64,000 nt of DNA, taken from Medicago truncatula (lineage: Eukaryota; Streptophyta; Magnoliopsida; Fabales; Fabaceae). Both the position numbers and the translations under genes were made by a program. Every line of letters starts with the position of its first letter. The first letter of the stretch is position 1. A model generated the notes under the pieces. It made no database searches. It saw only the letters and a program-made list of their open reading frames with translations, and had not been told where the DNA came from. Below are positions 10,838 through 20,689 of the stretch, piece after piece. The stretch covers positions 62,931,994 through 62,995,993 of the forward strand of contig NC_053045.1 in the NCBI RefSeq assembly GCF_003473485.1, in the 5' to 3' direction.

Positions 10838-11295
10838 GTATATACCATATCTATAAAGGAATACAAGTTCAATTTCAGTCTGCTATGCTAATACCAGATC
10901 ATAAACAAAAAAAAGTGCAATTCAATTTCAAAGAAAAATTAAGTACTCAAATAATAGAGGATAATCACAGACCACTCGTTGTTTTGAGTATAAACAATTA
11001 AAATATTAAATTGAATTGTTTCTTGTTGAGACTATTTTGAAGATTATTCAGGAGCAAATCAACTTCTAAGGCAATTCATTCCAAGGTTGAAGCGCATGAG
11101 TCATGATAAACGCAACAACAAAGCTCAAGTAAAAATGTGAAGACATAAGGTTAATTTTTTCGAAATGTATTCATGTTCCTCATAACTTTACAAAATGTAT
11201 CAAAGAAAAGGTGTGCTTGAGACCTTTGGAAACATCAAATTGGATAATCGGAGCATTATTTAACTAGATTGCCACCTAAGCTTAATGGAAAAAGA
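10838..11295. repeat. Second copy of the diverged repeat block
   Basis: Counterpart of 8485-8940 and, in its first part, of 15940-16126. It ends just before the duplicated pseudouridine-synthase motif at 11299. Confidence 0.7.
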
Positions 11296-11298
11296 AAA

Positions 11299-11359
11299 TA
11301 CTGCGGTGTTGGTTATCAGGACACCCTAAACCCTTACTGCGGTGTTGGTTATCAGGACA
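11299..11359. repeat. Two 25-bp copies of a pseudouridine-synthase coding motif around a telomere-like CCCTAAACCC
   Basis: 11299-11323 and 11335-11359 are identical direct copies. Of these, 24 bases match the segment of the nearby gene that encodes YCGVGYQ (around 13083-13106), but in the opposite orientation to the gene. The 11 bases between the copies contain ccctaaaccc. This looks like filler DNA left by break repair. Confidence 0.75.
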
Positions 11360-11589
11360 TAGTGAACAAAAAGAAAATTTAAATAACACAATGAAGTAAT
11401 GAAAATACTCTTCCATTTCCCTTTCCTAAGTGTCTCAACAAAATAATAGACACGAAAAGGGCCATGTCCTGCATATAATTGTCTATGATGCGTAGCAGTA
11501 TAGATAAGTATAATATGTCTGAAATGTCAAAGGAAGGCATAAACCAATTAAAAAGAATGAGTTCTACAATGACCGGCACGAAAAAAGTT

Positions 11590-13288
11590 TCATTCGGTTA
11601 CAACTTCAATTTCAGTTTTCTTGTCATTCATGTCAACTTCAACTTTCTTGTCATTCGTGACACCTTCCCCGTCAAGGATGCGCAGATCTGGATAGTTTCT
11701 ATGGTTCAAAGAATGCAACCATAGGCCAACAGTTCCTTCCTTATATTCTGTGGAAGCAATATGAGGATATATGTACTGCATTTTGAAATCCTCAGCCTCC
11801 TTCTCATATGCTTTCATTGACACCTCTTCGTGGGTATCTTTCCACTTCTGGTTATATGAAGTAAAGAAGCACTCATCTAAATATAATCCAACCTCAGGTG
11901 CAGTAGGCACAGTGATGCTAACATCCCTGCATTTTGGACGAAAAAATAAAAATAAAAAACTAAATTAGATGATTGTCACAATATTTCAGATATAAAGTTG
12001 GAGATAAACTATACTAAATTAGCAGCACTCACTTCTGCAAAGCTTTCTCAATAAGTGACTCAGGTGCACAATTTCTCATGATTGCCACGGCAAGCCCCAT
12101 CATCTTCCGTATCTGATGAAGCATGAAGCTCTGTCCCACAATCTCACACTTCACAAATTCCATGCCCTCAACTACAACAGTGGTGCTTGCATCAAATGAA
12201 ATAATGAAACGTTTTGCAGAAGGATCCTCGGGTTTTATTCTGGTCGTGAAGTTATGGAAGTTATGAGTTCCAACATAACACTTCAAAATATTGTTAAATC
12301 TTTCCCTCTCCTTCTCACCATAACAAAAACCACTTCCATTGGCAGCCGTATCCTCTCTGTTCACTTTTTCTTCCTCGAGAATGCCTAAATTATTCTCAGA
12401 TCCACCATTTATGGGAGCAACCTCATCCTGATCAGAAACCACAGTTTTAGAATTTACTTCTTCAACTGAAACCTTACCCTCATTGTCATTAATGGATTCT
12501 TTATTTAAATGATTATCATCACCTTTGCTTAAAGAAACCTCCACATCCTTTGTAACTCCAGAGTCAACCACATCATTTTTGTTTGATGAACCATTCTCAA
12601 CATCCACAGCTTCTAGCTCAAGATTGCGCTTACTATTACCAACCACACCTTCCACTTTTCGGCCTCTCTCAGAACACGGCAAACACTTAACAAGCTCATT
12701 TTCAGACCCTAAACTAGCCAACACAGTCTCTCTATCGCGATGACAACATGGATCAAGAGCAAACACAGGGATGAGATAAACATACCTCCTCCGATCACAA
12801 AACTTCTTAGCACTAAAAGAAGCAGTCACTCGCTTAAAACCAAAAATTCGTATCTGTGAGGGAAGGTTTGAATTAAGGCGGTCAACAAAGCCAGGCGGAT
12901 CAATATAGAATCGGCCCGAAACAACCTGACCAACAGCACTAACTCCTTTATCAGTTCTAGCTGACCGAGCCCAGTCATACCGTTTAGAAAGTCCACGATC
13001 CTGTTCAGGTACAGCTCCAGAAACATACAAAGCTTCTTCTAGTTCACCTTCAATAGTCTTTGCACCAGGGTTTTTCTGCATACCCTGATAACCAACACCG
13101 CAGTAAGCAAAGAAAATAGCTACCTTACGGCGCTTGTATCTTACCTTACTTCCTTCAGCAGTTGTACATCCTTCATCATCAGAAGTAGTGGTAGACATCT
13201 TCACCTTCTTGGTCGCTGGCTCTTCCGCGACAGCTGAAGGTAACGCTGGAGATGATGAAATTGACGGAGTTTTATCTGAGTTTTCCAT
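11590..13288 (-). CDS. tRNA pseudouridine synthase, PUS1/TruA family
   Basis: Two exons: 13288-12033 and 11926-11590, with a 106-bp GT-AG intron; together 530 residues. It converts uridine to pseudouridine in tRNA, and PUS1-type enzymes act in the nucleus or mitochondrion. The N-terminus (1-55) is a Ser/Glu-rich, Lys-containing leader without a clear targeting signal. The catalytic motif ARTDKGVSA carries the nucleophile Asp at residue 113. The RRYVYLIPVF strand and the MLHQIRKMMGLAVAIMR helix near the C-terminal part are typical of the family. An acidic insertion of about 130 residues separates the two halves of the catalytic fold, as in eukaryotic PUS1 proteins compared with bacterial TruA. 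The last exon adds PTAPEVGLYLDECFF, also typical. Likely 5' UTR exon at about 14004-14180. Frame and splice sites are intact. Confidence 0.92.
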
Positions 13289-13560
13289 TATTTATAAGCG
13301 ATAAGAATCCGATGCCACAAACCTAAACGATAGCTAGATATATTAATACAAATAAAAACAGATCCTAAGTTACACTATAGATTCTTTAACAATATTCTAG
13401 TTACATATAATATAACTACAGATGCAATTTCCATTTCATCAATCAAATCTTAGGGTCTGTTTGGGAGGGGAGGACTTTGAAAGGCTAAGTCTATATTTTA
13501 AAACATATTAGATATTTTTTAAAAATTGAAAAAACATGATAAATGATCACATAGTACTTT

Positions 13561-13702
13561 TTTTTTTTTTTTGGTCTTAGATGAAGTGGTAATCCACTGA
13601 AAAAAAACTCGCACACAACTGTGAGGTCCTGGGTTCGAACCCGGGTCATGACGTCCGGCCTTGCAATTTCGGCATTTGCCAGTTGAGCTAGGACTTCTAG
13701 AC
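13561..13702 (-). mobile_element. tRNA-derived SINE with 16-bp target-site duplication
   Basis: Read on the minus strand it has a pol III A box (tagctcaactgg, 13690-13679), a B box (gggttcgaaccc, 13642-13631) and a 3' poly-A (T run at 13561-13572). The target duplication GATCACATAGTACTTT lies at 13545-13560 and 13703-13718. The same site in the 6.2-kb copy is empty and has the motif once, so insertion postdates the duplication. It is not a working tRNA gene: no cloverleaf is formed around the boxes. Confidence 0.93.
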
Positions 13703-15073
13703 GATCACATAGTACTTTAATCACGCTTAATTTAAAATTGAAAAGCAAGCTCTCCCCTCCAAAAACTCTCCAATGTTATCCCTTAGTGCCAAATAAGCTT
13801 AAAATGATATATATTTTTTGGTTTTTTAATTTGCTATATATGAATTCAAAGCAGTTATAAAATAAGGGAAGAAACTATAGAAATCAATTTAAATTGTTGA
13901 ATTAACAGAGAATTTATGAAACTATAACCACTTTAAGTTTATATATTATTTATTTTCAACAAAAATAAAACATAAGAGAATGAAGAAAAGGTAGTTATTA
14001 CCAGAAGTAGATCAGACGAAAGAGAGAACAACAACGTGAGACAATGGTCGGAACAACCTTAAACCCTCATTTCAGAATCACGCACGATAACAAAAGAAAC
14101 TGCATCCATCCGAGAAAACGAAGTGAGTGTGTTTTTATTGGGCCCCCGAATTCGTTGGATACGGGTTTTGGTCATTTTTTAATTTTTTTTGTTTTTTTTA
14201 TTTGGCCTCCAAACAATTTCTTTTGATGATTTCTCAATCTACCCCCTCATTTTACTGGAGACAACTTCCTACTTTAGAGAATATAGGGAAGTTGAATTGA
14301 GAAGTCATTAATTTTTAAGTGTGCAAAGATATCAAAATTCACTTTTTTAAGTAAAATTATTTGGTAAGTTCTTATGTATTCTGGAGTTTGGTTGAGTACC
14401 AATACCTTATAGGTAAAATTCATTCAAAATTTGACATAATATGAATAATTCGTTACTAAATACATAACCAACCAAACTTTGAAGAGTACCATTGCGTTGA
14501 CCGAAATGTTTTTCACATGAAAATAATGGCACCATAAAAGTTATTTTTACGGTTCAATGTATTTTGTTTTCTAACTGAGGAACAACTCTTTTTCAGGTGA
14601 TCGAAACTAAGCACCTCGAGGTAACAATGTAAAATTCTTAATATTGTAAATATTATTTTTAGAAAATTATATACCAGTAATGTCTGCTTTACAGTATTGT
14701 TTTTCTAGAAAATAATGAATCATAACTCAGAGTGCTATATATATATCATGTACACACTTTTCAATCTAATTCAATATGTAACCACATGAGTATTCATATG
14801 CTCTTTAATGAGTATGACCTTTAGCCCTCTAATACCATGTTTCTTCACAGTAACGAGCACCAGTTACTAAGCTGATTATGATTCAGATTTTCTACATCAT
14901 AGATGAAGTTTGGTAAAGCTGAATATGGACATGAAGTTTGGTTGGAGAAATGAGGTTAATTTAGTTATAAAATATATTAAATGATAAACTAATCATAGAT
15001 GTTTTCTTAGCCTAGTTTGTCAAGGGCCACAAATGTTTCTTGACCTCACTATAAAATTTTCAGGTCTCTAAAG

Positions 15074-15937
15074 GTGAATGGTATTGAACTCGGTTATACT
15101 AAAGGTATGCAAGACAAAGATAAAATAGCATGGGGATGTAGTCGAGATAGCAATTATTCGGTTAAGTCAGCATACTATTTCATCATGGACAGAAGCATAG
15201 ATAACTCGCATCTGTGCAAACCAGGGGAATGGGATAAGCTCCGGAAGCTGAAGATATCGAATAAAGTCAAGGTGTTCCTTTGGACAGCTTTATGCGGTAT
15301 GCTGCGAACAAGATCGAGGTTGATACAAAAAGATGTGTTGCAGATTGCAGAAGAAATTGTGCTTGCTGCCTAAGAGGATTGGAAAATGAGCAGCATGTGT
15401 TTCTTTAATGTGATGCTGCAAAGGAAGTATGGATGGAAGTAGGAATATGGGAGCTAATTCAGTCTATAGTGAAAGAAGCTGAAGGTTTCTGGAGGCCATA
15501 ATGCATATGCGGTCAAATTTATCAAGTGAGCAAATTGTGTTATGGCAATGAGAATATGGAGTATTTGGTGGAAAAGGAATGGCATTGTGTGGGAGAATTG
15601 CAGTAGAAGTAGCTTTGAGGTTGCAAGAAGAGCTGTAGATACATTACAAGATTTGAGGGCAGTTCATGAGAACCACAGTGCAGCCTCAGATCACAGAAGA
15701 TCAGGAGGCAATATCAGATGGCAAAAACCACGAGGAGGCACGCTAAAACGTAACATACATGCGGCTCTTTTTCTGACAGGGAATAAGTTTGGTTACGGAA
15801 TACGGACTATGGCAAGCACTGCGTTGCTACAATTGTTGAACAATCATCATATTCAGATCAAAATGGATTGTATACAGGTTGTGGAAGCTGTCTACAATAA
15901 CAATCATAACAACATTGCAGCAGGTGTTAACAAATAA
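15074..15937 (+). pseudogene. LINE fragment, copy 2
   Basis: Same zinc-binding (15074-15373) and RNase H-like (15542-15937) remnants as at 7620-8483, identical in translation. It is part of the 2.5-kb duplication, so it carries no independent information about LINE activity. Confidence 0.75.
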
Positions 15938-16126
15938 AGTATTATATACCATATCCATAAAAGAATACAACAAGTTCAATTTCAGTCTGCTGATACCACC
16001 TTTGCCAACCTATAGGATAATCACATACCTCTCATTGTTACGAGAATAAGCAATTAAATTGAATTCTTGCTTGTTGAGACTATTTTGAAGATCATTCAGG
16101 AGCAAATCAACTTCTAAGGCAATTCA

Positions 16127-16996
16127 AGTAACTTCTGATGTTCAATACTACTATTCTTTCGGGAGTGTGTAACGTGTAGGTGAAGATGATAGTTTTTATC
16201 TTGCATCATCAAACTCCTCCACGTTAGTAACTTCTGATGAGTCTTGGTTCTGATTCAAGTATTTAAAATATGGGTCTTGTTTTGCCCTTCTGTCACCATC
16301 TGTTATTAAGTATATAAAGAGTTAAATAATGCTGGGTTGACAGGTTTATATACTTGATAAAACTCATTTACCATTTGAGATTAACGCAATTGAAATCTAT
16401 TTTGTTGTCGTTGTATATTAAACACATCAAATTTATTCATGTGATTTTTTTCTTCTTTTTTGTATGTCATTGTCATCTCTTATACATTCCACATAATCAG
16501 CTATAATTCTCAATTTCAACCAACAAACTTAACAATGCCACGCATAATGTAAACATTATTTTTACACTAAATGACGATACGCACACTTTTCACCTAAGAG
16601 AAAAGATATTTATAAAATCATTTCTCATCATTTTGTGATAACTTTTGAACAATTTTCTCTCTTATACTCACATTATATTTTTAGTCTCTCTTGTCTTTTC
16701 CCTCTATTGTTTTCTACCAATAAAGAGAGAAAAAGAAAGTTGTCACAAAATGGTTGTACGAATATCATTACTCATTCACTTATTTCTTGTTTTGACAACT
16801 ACTATAGCTAAATAACTTCTGTTCTCGATATACAAGGTTTTTTTATACATAAATTGGATGCAAACTGATAAATTGAAAAGAAAACTTATTAATAGTTGTT
16901 TCACTACAAACTATATAAATCAGTATCATTATATTAAACACACAGCTCATTAATCGGGCAAGTTCTTTCTGAGTCATCTCCTAAACCTTTCACATT
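16127..16996. other. Intergenic with one MITE at about 16597-16774
   Basis: 16597-16774 is a copy of the AGAGAAATGATATTTGTACAA-type MITE family that is frequent at 46-48.5 kb: inverted ends, a shared core with ctctctt..cctct and accaataaagagagaaaaag. A 14-bp agtaacttctgatg repeats at 16126 and about 16225. The rest is AT-rich and empty. Confidence 0.55.
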
Positions 16997-17520
16997 ATGA
17001 CTTTTATTCCTCAAATTCAAATTTCATCCCGTGGAGCTGGACAGACTCATTTGCTTGGTGTTTACATGCAACGCTGGTGGATAATATCTTTAGTGACAAG
17101 TAGTATCCTCTTTCCAATTTACATTTTTGCTGTTCCAGTTTTAAAATTTCTTGGCCAACAGAAAGATGTGGCTGATCCTGCTGGAAGTTTCACTCTTTTA
17201 GTAATTCCTCAAATTCTCTAACTTTCTTTCAATTTTCAAACCCAAAAGTTTCAAACATCTGGATGTCCGTCACAGGCTTGAAATTTTCGGTTGCTGGCTA
17301 TTTGGACCATTGGCTTGTCAATTACCTTCCTTGTTGGTGGGTGACGATCCTTGCATTGTTAAGCAACCGGCAAAAAACACCAGACAGATACGGCAATGCA
17401 CTAATTGCAACAGTTAGTAGTCAAACGCCATCCTGTAAACGAATATACCACCAAGAAGTTGAGTTGTTTTTGAAATCAGAAAAGAATATATTGTTTAAAA
17501 ACAATAAAAAACAATAATTT
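16997..17520 (+). pseudogene. MATE transporter relic 2
   Basis: 16997-17221 encodes GAGQTHLLGVYMQRWWII, then PIYIFAVPVLKFLGQQKDVA and AGSFTLLVIPQIL, a clear stretch of a plant MATE/DTX multidrug and toxin extrusion protein. The frame then breaks; FNFQTQKFQ and a further hydrophobic piece (LAIWTIGLSITFLVGG in another frame, about 17295-17345) follow. No start exon or downstream exons. Homologous to relic 1 at 9375-9620 with the same 3' flank (about 17385-17650). Confidence 0.8.
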
Positions 17521-17649
17521 GGGAGTAACAACTATCAGGATTTTCAGTTGGAGGAAGAATGATATGGGTCACATCCATGCTTTAACGTAAAGAAACTTAT
17601 AAAAACACCTACAAAGGCAGTGATCAAATGCAAAAAGTCTGATGGAACA

Positions 17650-18313
17650 AGATAAGGGTCTATCAGGGTAAAAAGTAAAAACAAGTTTTTGTTGTTTCAT
17701 TGTTTCTTGTCTATAAAGCTTTCAAAATAGAAAAGGACTTGTGACATTTTTTTTAAATAAAAATGAAAATTGGAATGGAATGGAAACTAAACTGACTCTA
17801 AATTTCTTGAAAATGTAGAAGTATAACTAGTCTTCTCGCAAAAACCTAAATCAAAAAGGGTTTTATGAATGGAATTAACAATATAATCTTACATTTTGCA
17901 TATGTAGCTAGATAGTCTCTTCTGTATTGCTACAAGCCACCGCAAACGGAAATTTGTATCTCGTCGCTTCCTTCTTGATCTTCATGAATAAAATCAAATG
18001 AAAATAAAGGAAAAGAAATTGAAGAATTAGAATAAAACCTGAAATTGTTTCAATTAATAAAAACCAATATCTCTTTCTATATTTATATAGATATTCGCAT
18101 CACAGAGAAAGGCAAGCAGATGGGTCAAATAAATTTTAAGACATGATAATGATGATGATGATGGTCAAGGTGCCCTTTGTAATAATCTCAACAAAGGTTA
18201 AGATAATTACAAAGTGCACTTTTTATGGATTAAAGCACACGCTAACTGTCCAATCCATACAACTAAATAAAATCATTCTATGGATTGTGTTGATAGGTAA
18301 AGAATGGGAAAAC
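17650..18313. other. 3' flank of the PPR gene, nothing else seen
   Basis: AT-rich. It contains a (atg)n-like stretch at about 18145-18165. It probably includes the PPR 3' UTR. Confidence 0.4.
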
Positions 18314-20482
18314 CTATCTAATAATACCTGTCAAATTATCAATAACAGTTTCAGGCAATCTATCCAAAAGAGGTTGGTATCCTTCATCTATCATCAATTT
18401 GGTTAACAACTCTAACTCCAACCGTATTTCATCAACTTGTGGGTGTTGATTATCTCCAACAACAAACACATGAACCAAACCCTTTAACTCAATCCAGCTA
18501 CAGCCAGGTTCTTTATTCACCCCTCTGGCTTTCATTATCCTCCGGACACGCTCTACATTTTCCCTATCCCCTAAAGCTGTATATATACTTGATAACAATA
18601 CATAAGCAGATGACTCTGGTGACCCTAGCTCCACTAGTTTCTCTCCAGCATAAACACCTAGTTCGTAGTTCCGATGATTCTTACAAGCTCCTAATAATAT
18701 ACGCCACAAACACAGACCGTGATCAACCGTTGCAGATTCAATGAACTCTTTAGCTTCATTGAGCTTGCCTGCACGGCTTAAGATGTCAACCATGCAAGCA
18801 TAATGCTCTACCATCGGAGCAATGTTAAACTCATCAAACATCATCTTGAAATACTCCCAGCCTCTATCCACCAGTCCCATATGACTACAGGCAGAGAGAA
18901 GATTCACAAACGTGACTGGATCAGGCTTTATTCCCTCCAATAACATCTTCTCAAACAGCTCCAAGGCTTTGTTACCATGACCGTTTTGAGAAAGTCCAGA
19001 TATCATTGCATTCCACGAAATTACATCTCTGGAAGGCATCCTCCAAAAAATAAGGTACCCATCATCCAAACTTCCACACTTTGTATACATTGCAGAAAGA
19101 GCACTTCCAATCGGAACTTCTAACTTGAAACCATACTTGATGATCCTAGCATGCATCTGCTTTCCCTGATCTAGAGCAGCCAGACTGGAACAAGCTCTTA
19201 GGACACTTGCCATTGTTAGTTCATTGGGGATAACTCTCTCCATCTGCATTTTCCCATACAGATTGAGACCACCTTCGTAATCCCCATTCTGTACATACCC
19301 TGTTATGATAGAAGTCCAAAGAACAACATCAGGTTGCTGTACACACTCAAAACCCTTACGAGCATCCGCTAAGCTACCACATTTTGCATACATATCCACC
19401 ACAGCTGACAAAACATACAATTGCAATCCAAACCCCAACTTGAAGGCAAAACTATGCATCTGTTTCCCTTCTACAACAGCACAAAGGTCACTGCAAGCAT
19501 TGATCACCCCAACTAAAGTAAACTCAGAAGGCAGCACTCCAGAAGAATGCATTTTATTAAACAGCTTCAAAGCTTTATCCGAGTCCCCACCCTGCGCATA
19601 GCCCGTAACCATGGCTGACCAAGTAATCGAATTCTTATCCCCCGAAAACTCAAAAGTCCGAACCGCATCATCAAGGCTACCACATTTAGCATACATCGTG
19701 ACAAGAGCATTTGCAACAGAGACAATGGCAAGCAAACCATTTTTAATAGCAAGTGAATGAACCTGTCTACCAGTGTACACAAACACATCACTTGTCAATG
19801 CACTTAGAACACTAGTGAGAGCAAACTCATTTTGAATCTCTTCCTCACGCCGCATAAGTTCAAAAACCTCAACCGCCTTATCAGCAATATCACTAGAAGC
19901 ATACCCAGAAATCATAGTAGCCCAAGAAACCGTATTTCTCTCAGGCATTCTGTCAAACAGTTTACGAGCATCGAAAACAAAACCAGTTTTACAATACATA
20001 TTAAGAAGAGAACTTCCCACATATACATCACCAGAACATCCAGTCTTAACTGCAACAGAATGAGCTTGTTTTCCGGCTACTACGTCAGAAAGATTAGAAG
20101 CAGCCGAGAAAACACCGGCGAGTGTATGGGCATTAGGGATCACATTATTGGCACGCATCATACGACGAAAGAGGCTTATAGCGAAGGAAGAAGATGAAGA
20201 GGAATGGTTTTGAGAGAAAGCGTTGATGAGAGAGTTCCATGAAACGTCGTCTTTGTCGTTGTCGTTTATAGAATCAAAGAGGGTTAAAGCGTGTGATAAG
20301 TGATTGGTTTTGGCGTAGAGATTGAGGAAAGTGTTGGTGACGTAAATGGAAGAGATGGAACCAGTTTTTAGAATGCGAGCGTGAAGTGTTCGACCTTTGA
20401 GGATGTTTTTGTTGTGAGTACATTCTATGAGGTCTTGTAATAGTTGACGATGTTGCGGAGGGAAGATCTTTGGAAGAGACAT
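18314..20482 (-). CDS. PPR protein, PLS class, E/E+ subgroup
   Basis: Single-exon gene of 722 residues, the usual build for plant PLS-class PPR proteins. These bind organelle RNA and mostly specify C-to-U editing sites in mitochondria or chloroplasts. Repeats run from about residue 45 to 600, with recurring motifs such as VSWNSLINAFSQN, ITWSAMVTGYAQGG, DVVLWTSIITGYVQNGD and DVISWNAMISGLSQNGHG. The C-terminal E/E+ region includes LCLWRILLGACKNH and CSWIELKGLVHVFVVGD. There is no DYW deaminase domain, so catalysis would need a partner protein. The order of repeats resembles Arabidopsis At2g33680 (recalled, not searched). The N-terminus has no strong targeting signature by eye. No frameshift. 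Confidence 0.95.
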   Translation of the reverse strand: MSLPKIFPPQHRQLLQDLIECTHNKNILKGRTLHARILKTGSISSIYVTNTFLNLYAKTNHLSHALTLFDSINDNDKDDVSWNSLINAFSQNHSSSSSSFAISLFRRMMRANNVIPNAHTLAGVFSAASNLSDVVAGKQAHSVAVKTGCSGDVYVGSSLLNMYCKTGFVFDARKLFDRMPERNTVSWATMISGYASSDIADKAVEVFELMRREEEIQNEFALTSVLSALTSDVFVYTGRQVHSLAIKNGLLAIVSVANALVTMYAKCGSLDDAVRTFEFSGDKNSITWSAMVTGYAQGGDSDKALKLFNKMHSSGVLPSEFTLVGVINACSDLCAVVEGKQMHSFAFKLGFGLQLYVLSAVVDMYAKCGSLADARKGFECVQQPDVVLWTSIITGYVQNGDYEGGLNLYGKMQMERVIPNELTMASVLRACSSLAALDQGKQMHARIIKYGFKLEVPIGSALSAMYTKCGSLDDGYLIFWRMPSRDVISWNAMISGLSQNGHGNKALELFEKMLLEGIKPDPVTFVNLLSACSHMGLVDRGWEYFKMMFDEFNIAPMVEHYACMVDILSRAGKLNEAKEFIESATVDHGLCLWRILLGACKNHRNYELGVYAGEKLVELGSPESSAYVLLSSIYTALGDRENVERVRRIMKARGVNKEPGCSWIELKGLVHVFVVGDNQHPQVDEIRLELELLTKLMIDEGYQPLLDRLPETVIDNLTGIIR

Positions 20483-20689
20483 CCAAACAACCTTTGACTA
20501 AGGTTGGTTAATGGGTTATTTACGATTCATATGACCAACGATGTTTTTTTCTTGCTGGATACTGCACTGAGAATGATGAATTAATGAATCATTCATATCA
20601 TATGAGTGAGTGCTTGGGTATTTTAGATGGAGGGTGGGTGGGTTTAAGAGGGGGTTGGAAAGTTTTATTTTCATTTTTAAATTCTTGCG

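Larger units (their letters stand above)
13457..16126. repeat. Recent segmental duplication, copy 2 (ancestral position likely)
   Basis: Nearly identical to 6162-8672, apart from a 142-bp SINE plus its 16-bp target duplication. The block lies directly upstream of the pseudouridine synthase. On the minus strand 14180-14004 ends at a donor-like ctg|gtaataac and probably is the gene's 5' UTR exon, so copy 2 is probably the source. To the left it reads ttagggtctgtttggg, a complete Harbinger-like MITE end that copy 1 lacks. Confidence 0.9.

Noticed and set aside
11301-11359. Coding exon of the pseudouridine synthase
   Set aside because: It is in the opposite orientation, only 25 bp long and duplicated; the gene already has this segment in exon 1.
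13631-13690. tRNA gene
   Set aside because: The A and B boxes are present, but there is no cloverleaf; a poly-A tail and a 16-bp target duplication show it is a SINE.
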